From assembly GCA_949358305.1 (NCBI GenBank), contig OX442318.1, positions 14,056,517 through 14,120,516 on the forward strand: a stretch of 64,000 nt of DNA, read 5' to 3'. This stretch comes from Strigamia acuminata. Taxonomy: Eukaryota; Arthropoda; Chilopoda; Geophilomorpha; Linotaeniidae. A program made the translations under genes and the position numbers. Below the pieces are notes generated by a model, which saw nothing but the letters and a program-made list of their open reading frames with translations, was not told where the DNA came from and made no database searches. Positions 1 through 12,700 of this stretch are shown here, piece after piece (position 1 is the first letter of the stretch; every line of letters starts with the position of its first letter).

Positions 1-307
1 CAGCCGTATGACGTAAGGAGCAATTCCCCAAGCCATACGCAAACCAATCAAACAATAAGATTGGATGACGTCACTAACCGCGACGTTACCCAAACGTAAC
101 TTCCGGTATTTGAACTGATCACTTCGCGTCTGAGTTCACTTCGATCTCACACGTGTGCTAAGTGCTCATCTCTGAAAAACCAAAAGCGAAACAACTGGAT
201 AAATTCTCCCGAATCTTCAATTGTAAGTAGTTTTTTCTTTGGAATTTTCCAAAGAAAAACTAATAAATTAATTTTCGTTTTTCTTTCCATTTGGATTAGT
301 CGTTCAA

Positions 308-3143
308 ATGGAAGGAGAGGAACCGAAAGAAGGAAGCGAAGCCGGCGCCAACAGCCTCGAATTAGAAACAAATTCGACGCTGCTTGGTTCCGCAAATACT
401 TCGAATACATCCGTGGATGTCACCGAAGAGTCCGCCGAAGCGTCCGCCGAAGCTCAAGCCGCTCTGGCCGACGCTGCTGCCCGTTTGCCAGTCACGCCGC
501 CCCGACCACAACTTCGAGGAGGCCTATTCGCCGATCCAAACGGCGAAACTCGTGCGCAGAGACACGACCGGGTAAATAAATTAAAATAAAATTACCTTTC
601 AGTCATGAAAAGTAATTAAAAGTGCATTTTCACTCGGAAAAAGCGAAAAGTTCGTTGGTAACGCCTTCGCAAGAAGGCGCCGCCATTATTATCAGCAGAT
701 GGCGCTGTGTCTCGTTTTTGAGGCGTTGCTACGGTAACGCTCCAAACATTGAAACATAGCCGTCGGAAACAACGTTTTTTACGATTTTTCAAATATTTTG
801 AAAGATTTAATGAATCTAAACTGTCGAATGAAATCTCACCCGTGATTTTATTCACTGAAAATTCGGAAATAATTATTTTACACGAAAAAATGGATTTTAA
901 TTATTTCTTCGAATATTTTACAGATCATCCAGCTTCGGGAGACGCATCTCGAACTGCACCCCGATGTTCCGACCGCTCCTGGAGTCTGGCGACATGCATT
1001 GCCGCCGGAAATCATCAAGTCCAAGGGACGATTGACGTTTTGGGCGGCCCGCCACAAATTCTCCAAAGCATTAAACAAGCGATGGGGAACGAAGTTTCGG
1101 ATCGCCTATTTAATCGATGGATTCGGTCATCGCGACGCCCTCGAGTGGGCAATGAAGCGCGATACCTTCGGACCACTGCGAAACGTGTTGCTTGACTTCG
1201 CCTTCACAGTGATCACTCAAGAAACGCGAGACCATCGCCGCTACTTCAACGCTCCTGCGTGGGAGCGTCGACAGATTCTAGAGGACATTTTCCAACGCTT
1301 GGACCAGACCAAGGCCGAGATTGTACGCCTCTACAACGAATCTTTCCGTGTAACGACGGACGGAAAGAAACGTTGGGTGCCGACATGCCAGTCGGAAATG
1401 CATCAACTTGCCATGGGTGGATGTTTCCATGCAGATTTCGTGCCAAACCCGTATCTAGAGCCTGAGCCCCGGGTACAGGTCGCTTCCACCATCCACGTGG
1501 TGCCACCGCGCTCCACGTCGAGGTCACGATCATCGAGGTCGCCCTACAGTGGTCGTCGCTCCTCCCCAACTCAGTCGTCGGGGGAAGGCGCCATTGGGGG
1601 ATTACCTCAACTTGAAAAGACTCGTCATCGCTCACATCACCGACGCGAGTTGACACCGCCAAAAAGACATTCGAAGTCCGTGTCGAGACCCACATCCCGA
1701 AGCCGACCTCGAGTGCAATCGCGCCAATCTTCCACGAGGAGTTCACTCTCGTCGCGTGAAGAAAAGTCCAGCGCTTCACAGCTTAGCGCTCCCTCCTCCG
1801 GCCGGATTGACTGGTCGGACGAGATAGCGAAAGAAGATCGACGCATCGCCGCATTGCAAGCCGGTCATGGAGACGTCAACACCTCTTTGCCGTTCGCTTG
1901 CCGTCCAGTCACCAGCGACATGCGACCAGACCTATCGGTGCCCGTGCCACAAGTGACATCGGTCATCCGTTTTGAGGGATACATCTCTCAAGAACCGTTC
2001 CCAGCACAGGAGTGCGCTGATCTCTGGAGGCGATTCTCATCGTTTCCCGAGACAGCCCAAGCGATGTACCTCGCGCATCTGGACGAATACCAACTCGCTC
2101 AGATCCGCGAAGGTGAGAAGGAATGGCAATGGCTTGCCAGAGAGCTTGCGTCGTGCAAGTCCGACAAGCAACTGCAACGGACGCTGCAGAGGATGAACAG
2201 GAAGTTGTCGGAGGGACTTCTTCGAATCCTGTTCCAAGGAGTCTTTCCCGACCCACAGATTGCTCTGGCGGCCGCCACTCGATTGTGGACCGTGCCGTTA
2301 GGACTTCCACGAGCCTTGCTGGACGATTGGGAGTCAGTTCGTCCCGATCCTCCAACGATGCTCGCCGAATTGACGCAACAAGCCGAGGCGACTGGCGAAA
2401 CTCCGGCTGGATCCGCCATTCGACTACGGCAGGAATGGGCTGCGCTGAAGCAGCGACGCGCCGCAGAACGAGCTACCGCCCGTCCCGCCGGCGCACCACC
2501 GTCATCCGCAGCTCCACTCCACGCTGCCATCACGGCAACGTCGAGTGTTTCCCGTGCAACCGAAGCACCGAGTTGCAACATCTCGTCTCCGATGGAATGG
2601 CTCGACAGCGACGATCGCGAGTTCGTCGTGCCTGTGGCCTGCGGTGCCAGACCAAAGACGCGCACCCCAGCTTTGCGCAGATCCAGATCCCTCTCGATCT
2701 GCAAGAAGTCGCCGCCACCGCCGCCTCCTCCAAAGGATTCGCCGCCGAGAGATAGGGGATCGAGTATGGCCACCCACCTCACCGCCTATCAACGTTTGCG
2801 CTCATTATACGCCTTTTGCTACATAACGAGCGCGACGAAAACGATTCTCCAGAACAGCGAGGATTTATGCAACCGAGTCCTCGCGTGGCTGGAAAACCAC
2901 ATCAAGGAACAACAGCCGTGGATCCTGCATCAACGTCTGGTGTTTGCCCGAATTACGCCTCAAGACCCACAGGAGTATTTCGAGATGGGTTTTGGACGAA
3001 GGGATGGTGTGGACCGCATCAAGCAAGTGTGGCTCCACATCAACCCTGGCTTCCGGTCAGGACCAAACGCCGGCCGACCTTTGTGCACCGTCACGGAGCA
3101 CAAAGATCCAAACGATCATTCAACGGACATGCTGCCTAAATAA
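308..3143 (+). CDS. Two-exon ORF of unknown family, possibly an LTR-element protein
   Basis: Exon 1 (308-571) starts at an ATG and ends in phase 0 at a GTAAAT donor. Exon 2 (924-3143) starts after a TTTTACAG acceptor, also in phase 0, so the joined frame encodes about 826 residues. Exon 1 is acidic and Ala/Glu-rich. Exon 2 holds a charged N-terminal domain, a long Arg/Ser-rich stretch (roughly residues 250-350), a helical middle part and a proline run (PPPPPP) followed by a C-terminal helical domain. I recognise no protease, RT, integrase or zinc knuckle. The ORF ends about 160 bp before a purine tract and an LTR-like start, so it may be a Gag-like or extra 3' protein of a retroelement whose other parts lie left of the window. 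It is much more GC-rich than its surroundings. Long antisense ORFs over it are composition shadows. The function is unknown. Confidence 0.6.
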
Positions 3144-3303
3144 TTAGGGAACACGCCCGTTCATTAAAAATAATTCCTTTTTTATTTTTACACTGTAATA
3201 AAAAAGAATAAATATATATCCTGTTCCATTTTACTTTGAAACCTTGTGTATTTATTCCTATACTTAACTGTCTCTTTTTTGAAAAAGAATAAGATTCTTT
3301 CTT

Positions 3304-4273
3304 AAAAGGGGGGGGAAGTGTGGTGACCTCAAATATTCCTATTTGAGTGCGCACCATATTTCCAAATTGTCTTATAAACATATTTAACAAGCTTATATGT
3401 TTTGTTTCAATGTAAATTGAAATAAAACATACATTAATAAAATATAAAACAAGACACAATATTGCCCAAATAATATTGTGTTTTGCAGCAAGTTTTGGCC
3501 CGGCAACAGCGTCAACCAATCACGTTACGGCGTGCATTGCTTTGATGATGCTGCTAGGCGTGTGCCTGGGCGGAGCATCCCTTCCCCTCGCGCGTGCCCG
3601 GCTCGATTGTTGCACACGACCCGAAGGCGGCCGTGTGTGATCTTCATGCAACTCGTCATCTGCGCAGCTTTTCTGAGCAGATTTAGAAGTGAGCCAAACG
3701 GTTTTGGCCCACTCTTCCCGCACTCTTGATTCCACCTCCAAACTGTTCACCACCGTGTCAAACTTCTGCCAAAACTGCAAAGTGTGATCTGTGATTCTTG
3801 GACGAATTGAGTTTCATCGCTGGTCTGTACCCACTGTACGGAATAGCAACTTTCTAGCTTGAATTACTACACGTAATTTAAGCCATTTCTGTGTGTGAAT
3901 TGACATTGAGCTTGCTCTGTCAATTTGTAGTTCTTTGTGTCGAGCTTGCTCCACAAAGAAATCTGTGTGAAACTAACATCGAGTTTACTCTGTTAGTTTG
4001 AAGGCTTTGTGTCGAGTTTAACTCCACAAAGCGAATTGTGTTAAGACGGATTGTTACGTCGAGCTTGCTCCGTAATAATCAAACCGCTGTGTGCAAGACG
4101 TATTCTCGTGTTGAGCTTGCTCCGCGAGGATTTTAGAATATTTAGCAACGTATTTTGGCGTTGAGTTTACTCCGCCAAAATCCCGCGCTCACACGACGCC
4201 ATCGACGCCATCTTGGAGCCAACGGTCAACTGTGAGTGTAGATATTGAAGAAGAAGCCAGATCGACCCCAAAC
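3304..4273 (+). mobile_element. Polypurine tract and LTR-like sequence of a retroelement
   Basis: A purine tract (AAAAGGGGGGGGAAG, from 3304) is followed at 3319 by TGTGGTGACC, the usual arrangement of a polypurine tract and 3' LTR start. The right end is not certain. A CA at about 4273 is one candidate and would give an LTR near 955 bp. No matching 5' LTR is visible, so it would lie left of the window. The distal third holds the seven-hairpin array described separately. The LTR call rests on the purine tract and TG start only. Confidence 0.5.
3898..4181 (+). repeat. Array of seven covarying hairpins with a common apical motif
   Basis: Seven inverted repeats lie at 3898-3925, 3931-3960, 3970-3999, 4004-4032, 4049-4080, 4102-4131 and 4152-4181. 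Each has an outer stem of 8-10 bp whose sequence differs from copy to copy but pairs fully (hairpins 1-4 and 7) or with only G-U wobbles (hairpins 5 and 6). Next comes an unpaired TC or TT on the 5' side, then an inner hairpin of GAGCTTGCTC or GAGTTTACTC type. The inner helix covaries (C-G in some copies, T-A in others), and copy 4 has one extra base. In RNA the GAGCUUGCUC form would be a G(CUUG)C tetraloop. The array lies within the LTR-like sequence. Confidence 0.9.
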
Positions 4274-4276
4274 ATT

Positions 4277-4440
4277 TTAAATAATACCTCCTTTGTATTT
4301 TGAACGATTAAAACTATCTAATTTTTCCTTTACTCTGTGTAAAATCATTCCCCTAGACAAACATTTGGCCACAGAGTAGAAGTCCTGTACGGCATCTCTA
4401 CGACGATTATTTGATAAGTCTCCTCGATTTATTAAGTAAA
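4277..4440 (-). other. Short coding-like fragment, unidentified
   Basis: An open minus-strand frame ends at a stop at 4277 and carries a charged, protein-like stretch (…RRRDAVQDFYSVAKCL…). It is bounded on the right by the gypsy relic and has no visible start. It could be a transposon fragment or chance. I do not recognise a family. Confidence 0.2.
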
Positions 4441-4451
4441 AACCCGGATCG

Positions 4452-5117
4452 CCGCACTTTGTAAAGGCGTTTCGTTCGGCGAAAATCGAAGGCGAAGATT
4501 GGAAGAAAACACTCGGAACTTTTCTAGAAGCGTACAGAAGCACTCCACATAGGACTACAGGGGTGTCACCATACGAACTGATGACCACAAGGAAAATGAG
4601 GAATAAAATTCCGCAAATAATGAAGGAACAAAAAGGAAAACTACATAGAATCGTGAAAAACAAAGATGCAGAAGAAAAGGCAAAATCGAAACAATTTGCA
4701 GATCGCAGCCGGAAGAGTAAAGAAAGTGAAATTCGGGTTGGAGATAGAGTTTTGGTTGCGAAATCAAGGTTTCACAAGTTGGATTTGGCTTACGAACACG
4801 ATCTAATGACAGTTAGCCGGAAAGACGGAAATTGCGTTTCGTTGAAAACGTCTGATGGACGAATTATTAAGAGAAATGTAACGAAAATAAGACGTTACAT
4901 TCCACTGGACGAGGATATCGGGATTCGAGGAGAAGACAACATCCAAATAGAGGCGGGACCCGAAGGACCACGAGCAGATACCCATTTGCAGCCTGGGTCA
5001 CCACCAGGAGAGGCGTTACCAAGGGGCCGACCGTTGAATCGCCCAGCACCTGGACCATTACGGAGGTCCAAGCGGAACAGAAGACCTCCAGATTATTTGA
5101 AAATGTATGTGAGATGA
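4452..5117 (+). pseudogene. Ty3/gypsy integrase C-terminal relic
   Basis: The frame is open from about 4452 to the stop at 5115-5117 and matches the end of Ty3/gypsy Pol. The tail of the integrase core is recognisable (RSTPHRTTGVSPYELM region). It is followed by a basic segment, a GDRVLV-type C-terminal barrel and a RRPPDYLKMYV tail typical of K02A2.6-like elements. The catalytic core, RT, protease and gag are missing, so this is a 5'-truncated copy. It is followed by an AT-rich 3' region, a purine tract and an LTR (5336-5503). It lies in plus orientation at the broken downstream end of the minus-strand channel gene. Confidence 0.8.
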
Positions 5118-5335
5118 GCAAAAAATTTCAAATGGATGCTGTTGCTAAATTAATTTTATTAATAAGTAACAAATGGTTTTGAAAAAAAAAGAAAAGGAAA
5201 GAGTTCAGGCCTGGACCAAAAAACATTGTTAAGGAATAATACATATACATTGTGAATTTTAATCATTTAATTTAATTTATTTATATTATTATGTTTGTAC
5301 AAAATGTTGTTATGATTTGAAAAAAAAAAGAGTGA

Positions 5336-5503
5336 TGTGATATTGTGATATTATAGTGTAAATATGAGCCACTAGATGGCAGTGTAATCGAGGCGACACC
5401 TGGCGCCTGGTGTTACCTTGTATGATTAATAAACCTGAGCGGTACACTTTGTATCATGTCATGCTACTGAACAGATCTCCTTTATTATGCCTATTCCACG
5501 ACA
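5336..5503 (+). mobile_element. 3' LTR of the gypsy relic
   Basis: A purine run (GAAAAAAAAAAGAG) precedes TGTGATATTG at 5336, and the repeat ends ...CGACA at 5503, giving a short 168-bp TG...CA LTR. A polyadenylation-type AATAAA lies inside it. Directly right of 5503 begins channel-gene exon sequence read on the minus strand, so the element end sits in an exon. No 5' LTR partner or target duplication can be found on the left. Confidence 0.6.
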
Positions 5504-6713
5504 CCACAGGATTGAATATCGTTTGTTCACAGCGTGCTGGACAAGTACAGTCTTTTTGAGGATCAATCTTAAATTGAGTTTTCAAGTATAATTTCTGCAC
5601 TGACTTAGCTGTCTCTTGAGCAGTGCAAAGAGGCCTTGGACTCTTCTCCATAAATGGTAATCTAACAAAAAAAAGATATTTCCCTATATTTTAATTATCT
5701 GAATAATAACACCTATGATTTCAATGAATGAAAAAAAAAATGCGTTACATATGCATCAATTAGTTATTTAAATAAGTATAAAACATTTAAAACCAGTACA
5801 AATTACTTTTAATATGTAAGAACAAGCAGCACCAATTTATGCTTCAATGGTTCAATAAGTTTATATCATACCTGCAGTTGAACTGTACTTGCTGAATTCT
5901 TTTTTCGTAACATTTCTCTTCACATTCTAAAACTGCCTTGTTTGAGTCACAAAAACTTTTCGGAGTATTTATTCTGACAAACTGAAAACAATAAACGTTC
6001 AAGTTCAGTATTCGTTTTATAAACGGTGCTTTGAATTGGATCATTTTAACACTAAAACTGTTTTCAGACTCCCCTTCTTCTTGGATTTTTTTTACTATTC
6101 AGAGTGAGGTTTGCCTGAATCGCGATCCAATTCGAGCAGTGAATATAAACCCATAAATTTACTGTTTGACGCAAAACATCGAATATTGTATAGAAGTTAC
6201 TAGGTACATGAAACAAATGTTTCTGACGATAAAATTGATTTTGCTCTAGAATATAGTGCTGAAACGAAAAAATAAAACACTTTAAGCAAAAGGACTAAAA
6301 ATGCTGTGAATATGCAGACAATCTCACTGGTTCATTTATGTTGCACATGAAGTTGTTTCCAATGTCATCAATTATTAAACGGTTTTTGTGTGGTGAAAAC
6401 AGCATATCATCTAGAAATATACACAAATAAAATTAATTACAAATACTCGGAAGCTGACTGAGTGGTAAAATTCAAAAATTGTCAAAACTGGTTCCCTCCA
6501 GTGCAGTTTAGTCCTATTCGTTTGGAATTCACTGCGTAATATCATTTTTCCTCCTGAAATTTAGTCTCCATCGAATAACCTTACCATCTCAAACTGAATG
6601 TTATTTCTTTTATCTAATGTTAATTTACTTTTCTTAAATGCAGTGCATAATCCAAATACAGTTGGCACGTTGTATAAATTAACGAAAAAAAGGTCAAAGA
6701 TTTCTTTAGACAG
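5504..6713 (-). CDS. Channel B ectodomain exons, cut off by gypsy relic
   Basis: Exons 6585-6713 (VFGLCTAF segment), 6328-6410, 6163-6258 (FHVPSNFYTIFDVL), 5872-5981 (ECEEKCYEKRIQQVQFNC) and 5504-5661 (CRLPFM across the junction, then CTCPARCEQ) follow the family order. All have AG acceptors and GT donors on the minus strand, and the last three junctions keep phase exactly. A small exon between 6585 and 6410 seems to be missing from my model because the phases there differ. The sequence stops at 5504 against the LTR of the gypsy relic, so the C-terminal third with TM2 is absent from the window. Confidence 0.7.
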
Positions 6714-9700
6714 CTGTAAAGAAGATAGTAAATTCTGGGTTGTATCTCTACAAATAATTTAAAGGTTTAATTGATTATTGTGCTTACATTCTGCTTGGCC
6801 ATTAGCTTATTAAATTTGCCGTATTGGTTAATAGAAGAGGAGGCATTCCACAACTGCAGTGGTTTGTGTGCAAATTGAGGATGTTGGAGCAAATCCAGCA
6901 ATTGGTAATGATGACAACTAGTATTTTGTTTTTTGGCCAAATCAATCTTTGCTTGAGATATTTCTGAATTTTCGCCACATGCAATGATGAGTGGAAAACG
7001 AATGACATCATCTCTCATCAGAATAGCGGTTTTTGACAGTGGGTATTCAAAATAAGAAGCAATAACATTATAAATCTGATAAACCGAGGTCAAAAGCACC
7101 AACAGTGAAAATGTGATTTTCAGTTTAGAAAATGAATGTTGTTTTGTTGTCTGTATCTTGGATTGGATAGTCCAAATTTTTTCTTTCAACATTGCATTGG
7201 GTTTTGGTTTTTTGGTGAAACCAACAAGAGTCATTTTATAGCAGTAAACAAATATTTCAACAAGTGTTAAACAAGACATGCCAAAATACAGCCCAATATT
7301 GCCTCCGATGTCGCATAACAAGGCAATCATATCGTAAGTAAAATGTTCTTCTAACACACGAATGTAATTATTGGCAACACAAACTTCTATTATACTGTCA
7401 GAACTAGGATAGTTGTCATTTGTTACGATGTGTTCCATTACTTCGCATAAATTCAGACATTTGCATTTTTTTTTTACATCAGAAGTGACGAGAAATAATT
7501 CTAATTTTCTCAGCTGTTGCATACTGCCAGTGTTGTTACATTCTGGTAGCATTCGTGCCTCATAAAATGGATATTGTTACGAGCGCAGACCTCGCTGTAC
7601 GACAGCGGGCCTAAACGCTCTGTTTAGAGAATTAATTCTGAAAGCTCTCACTAGGCACACTGGAGTTTCCAAATCCGCTCACCAGTTGTCACTGTGTTAA
7701 TTATGCACAGGGCAACTGGACTAATCAATCAAGTAGAGCGGGGGTGGACCCAGAGTTTACCTGGTGAGCTAAGTGGGTTTGAGAGAGCAGAAATGTTCTG
7801 AGCCTCAAACAGTTAACATGGTAAGTAAAGGCTTCTGTGGACCAGCGCACACAGCGCTTGGTCCCACCCCGCCTTTCCAAATTCATAGAGATATAATTTG
7901 ATTATCATTCTTGCTTTCTTTCTTTATGTTTATGTAAAATAAAGGATTATGTTTATCATTTGATTTTGTTAAGTTTGTAATAAATCCCATAGAATAAAAG
8001 AGATTTATTTAAATGATAAATCAGTTCTCTCAATCATTTCACCTGAAGCTTTTCAAGGTCTTTGCTAAATTAATTAGCATTTGTTATGTGTGTGGTTCAC
8101 CCCAACCCACACGTAACAAAGTGGTGGAGATGCGGATTTAAAAGACCCTGTATAATTGCTTTATTTAAGAGCTAAAATGTTAGTAAAAATCTGGAATTTT
8201 GTGTAAAATAGTTTGAAATTTGGCCCTGAAAATGAGTAAGGTTGAAAATACAAATTGGCTATAATATTATCAGATTTGAAAGCAAATAAAGAGACTTCTG
8301 AAAATCAATTTGGGTGTGAAAAATTGAGATTGGGAATGAATATTTAATTGTCTTGTGAAAAAAGTGTTGAATATTTAATTATCTTGTGTAAAAGTGTTGA
8401 ATATTTAAGTGTTTTGAGTTGAAACTGAGCATGAATGTTAAATGAGTTTGCATGTTACTGAATATTTAATTAGTTGAAAACAATTAAACAGTATTTTAGA
8501 ATTAAAGCCTAGTTTTAGTGATGAATCATTTTAGGGTTATAAATATTTTGAATAATTTTAAGAATTGTAAATAGTTTTAAACAATTTTAACTCATGCACA
8601 GTTATGAGTAATAATATTATGAATTATTTTCTTTTTTCCCTAGCATGGTGAAAGTGTTTTAGTGACTAGTGTTTCACAAGTGAGGTGAATTTGTGATTTG
8701 TGAAAGTTTGTGTCTTCTGTTGTGAAGTGGATCTACAGTGGAACTGGATTCCTCCAACATAACATTTCGCAAGAAATCATCAAGTATAATTGCGGACCGA
8801 GGACAACTTTACACATTAACAACAGAATTCAAGTCTGATGAACATTTGGACAGTGAACCAGAACCAGAGGATAGTGAACCTCTAGAAGAAGTCAAGATGG
8901 CGATTAGTTCAACTGCAACGTTGGAAACCCTATTAAAAGGACTAGTAGTGCAAAAGCGCAATCCAGTCAATTATGATACCAAAACTGGGAACATTGACGA
9001 ATGGATTGTTGGTTATGAAGCGATTGTTGCTACGGATACGGAACGTGCCAAGCATCTGCCGATTGTAATGAAGGAAGATGCGCTCTCCTGGTACGTCGAG
9101 CAGCTACAAGCTAACCCTAGCTGGGCTTGGGACGAATGGAAAGCAGCATTGCAGAAAAAATTCCGCCGTAGGCCCGAGCACGTCCTCAATACCCTACACG
9201 CCCTTAAGCATGAAGAAGGGACAGCCATTGACTTTATTAAGAAAGTTCTCCACTTGTGTTCATTTGCCAGACCAGCCCTCAGTGAAACCCAGAAAATCAA
9301 CTATGTCTATCAGGCTATGAAACAGCCGATAAAAGACAGGTTGATGACAGTTTTTCCTACAGCTATGGATGATTTGATGGAAAGAGTTCAGCTTTATGAA
9401 GCCCATGGAGTGAGGGAAGACCCGTCGACAGCTTTACTGACCCTCGTACAGAAACTTGTGGCTGACAAGGCGACCGTCGCACCGTCAACTTATTTGACTG
9501 GAGTGGCAGAAGCCCCAAAGTCGCATGCAGAACTGGTAGCAGAAAACAATTTTCTAAAAGAACAGAATATGTTTTTGCAGAATGGCGTATTGCAAGAAGC
9601 GATCTCTCCAATTTTCCATCAAGGGACTTGGTTTACCCCAGTCAACAATCAGCGTCAAGGAGGAAATTTTTTCCGAGGAACCCAGCAGAAGCAGCAGCAA

Positions 9701-12700
9701 TCTCAGCAAAGTTCTCCGCAGAACTGGCAGAATTTTCAGCAGCAGCAAACTGGACCCGGATGTTTCCATCAGCCCAACTGCACCTGCTGTGCGTCACAAA
9801 ACAGAGGTGGCGGTGGGAAGAGGCGTGATACTTGGCGTTATAATAATAAGAATAATGAAGAAAATAATAGTAACCAGGGAAATGGTCCTGCTAACAGTAA
9901 TTCCGGTAGTGGTAATAACCAAGGAAGAAATCCACCTGGGAATCAAAAACAACAGAACCGGGGAAACTAGTAGTGCCGCAAAGACAGTCAAGGAGAAGAA
10001 GAAGAATGAGAAGGAAGTTGGAAATAGTTGACATTAACACCACTGAGGAGATGCTAACAATACCTGTTGTAGTGGATGATTTGGAAGTTAAAGGTGTATT
10101 GGATTCAGGTGGATATAGAAACATTATAAGTGAGGAACTGGCAGACAGAGTGCACCTGTTTCGTCGGCCTTGCCCTTACATAAAACTGAGGGTAATTGAT
10201 AACTCCTTAATATCTCCTGAAGGAATTGGGAAAATTACAGTCACCATTGGAAGATTGGACTACAGCATGGAGGTATTAGTAGTGCGGGGATTTGGTCATG
10301 AGCTCTTACTAGGTGACCCTTTCCTCAAACAAGCAGGGTGTGTGTTGGACTATGACCGACGGAAGGTCTTTGTGGGGCGAAAAAGTGATGGATTGAAACC
10401 GGAAGTTTTCCCAATGTCAAGAAATTATCTGGAACAAACATTTATTGGCAGACTTGAGAAGTCAATAAAAATTCCAGCAATGCACGAATGCATGCTTTTC
10501 ATTGGAGTAAACAATAAGAAGACTAATGAAGATTTATTTGCAGAGCCATTATCCAATTTGACTGATAGATTGGGAGTAATTGGCTGTAAAACTCTAACTA
10601 CATTTAAGGATGGATCAGGCATAATGCGAGTTGCGAATCCGACAAAGAAGGCGGTTTATCTGCAGAAAGGAACAGCGATTGCCAAGGCATACCATGTCAT
10701 TGACATTGGCAGTTTTGAGGAGCAGCCACCTAATGGCTTGAACTTTGATTCTGCTGTGTCAAGTGATCTACTGGATACAAACCAAAAGGAGCAGCTGAAG
10801 AACCTACTGCGCAGAAATGAAGATAGATTTGCCACTTCAGATCAGGATTTAGGCAGAGTAAAGGTCTACAAGCATAAAATAGACACAGGTGATGCACAGC
10901 CAATTCACCTGCAGCCATATCGCCGATCCATGAAAGAGAAAGAAGTCGAAGCAGAGGAAACCCAGAAACTGCTTGAAATGGATGTAATCAGAGAGTCCGA
11001 GAGTCCATGGAGTGCGCCAGTGCTTTTAATTAAGAGACGTGATGGCAAATGGAGATTCTGTGTTGATTGGAGGCGGCTGAATGCAGTGACTAAGAAGATG
11101 GTTTACCCACTCCCCCGAATCGACGACACCTTAGACCAACTGTCAGGTGCGAAGTATTTTTCCATGATGGATTTAATCCAGGGATATTTCCAAGTCGAGA
11201 TCGATGAGGAGGATAAAGAAAAGACTGCGTTCACAACGTCTTCCGGTCATTACGAATTTAATGTACTGGGCCAGGGCTTGTGTAATAGTCCTGCGGCATT
11301 CCAAAAGCTCATGAATAAAGTGCTTGGTAACCTCCTAGGAAAAGTGTGTATAGCCTACTTGGACGATCTGATCATCTTTTCAAAGACATTCGACCAGCAT
11401 TTGGTTGATTTAGACAACGTCTTTTCGAAATTGCGCACGGCGAATTTAAAGGTCAAATTAAGTAAATGCACTTTTGGAACGGATACCATTAAGTATTTGG
11501 GACACGTCATCAATGCAAAAGGAGTTTCACCGGATCCACGTAATTTGGAGTCCGTGGCGAAGTTCCCAAAACCAACAACAGTAAAGCAGTTGCAAGGATT
11601 TCTTGGATTATGTTCTTATTATCGCAAATTTATTCGTGGTTTTTCGGACGTGTCCAAGTGCCTTGTAAATCTGACAAAGAAAGAAGAAAAGTATGATTGG
11701 GGACCGCCACACGATGAAGCGTTCCAGAAGCTGAAGACGGCCCTAACGACATCTCCAGTGCTGGCTCATCCAAATTTTAGCGAGCCTTTTATGATCTCTA
11801 CTGACGCCAGTGCATACGGATTAGGAGTTGTGCTGAAACAAAAGATAGGAAAACAAGAACATGTTGTAGCCTACGCTAGCCGACTGCTTAGCAAAGCAGA
11901 GCAGAACTATGATACAACGGAGCGTGAGTGCCTTGCAATCATCTTTGGTATACAAAAGTTCCGACCTTACTTGTATGGCCAAAAGTTCTACGTTATTACG
12001 GACCATTCAGCGTTGCAGTGGCTCAAAACTGTGAGAAATCCCAACGGACGACTCACCAGATGGTCACTCCAATTGGTGGACTATGACTACGAGGTCATTC
12101 ACAAGAGTGGTAAAAAACATCAAGATGCAGATGCGTTAAGTCGTATTCCTGAGGCAGTGGGCGAAGAAGAAATAATTGATTTACCTTTGTTGCTACTGGA
12201 AAATCTGGACCTACCTGCCGAGCAGCGAAAGGATCAGAAGCTGAAGGAATACGTTGATGCACTTCGAGATATTGAGCGCCTTTCGAAAAAGAAGAGACGA
12301 TCTTTACAACAGTTCGTGCTCCAGGATGAAGTTTTGTTCAGAAGGAAGAATTTCCTGGGCAACGAAAGGTTACTACTGGTTGTGCCAAAACACCTACAGC
12401 AAGATGTTCTGCACGAGATGCATGATGGCCTTCCAGGAGCTCATCTAGGCCTGTCGAAAACTTGGAAAAGAATAAGTACCAGATTCCATTGGCCTAGAAT
12501 TTATGCAGAAGTCAGAGACTACGTCCTGTCCTGCAAGAAGTGCGCTGCAGCAAAAACGGATACCACACCACCAAAAGGATTATTGCAACCCTGGACAACC
12601 GTGACCAGACCATTCCAAAGAGTAGGAATGGACACTTTAGGAAAATTCCCGACTTCAAAGAAAGGGAATAATTATGTGTTTGTTATGACGGACTATTTAT

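Noticed and set aside
1963-2782. Antisense ORFs of 130-227 codons
   Set aside because: Opposite-strand shadows of the GC-rich exon 2 of the plus-strand ORF.
3898-4181. Interpreting the hairpins as terminators or simple tandem repeats
   Set aside because: No T-runs follow them, and stems differ between copies while pairing is kept, unlike a duplicated repeat.
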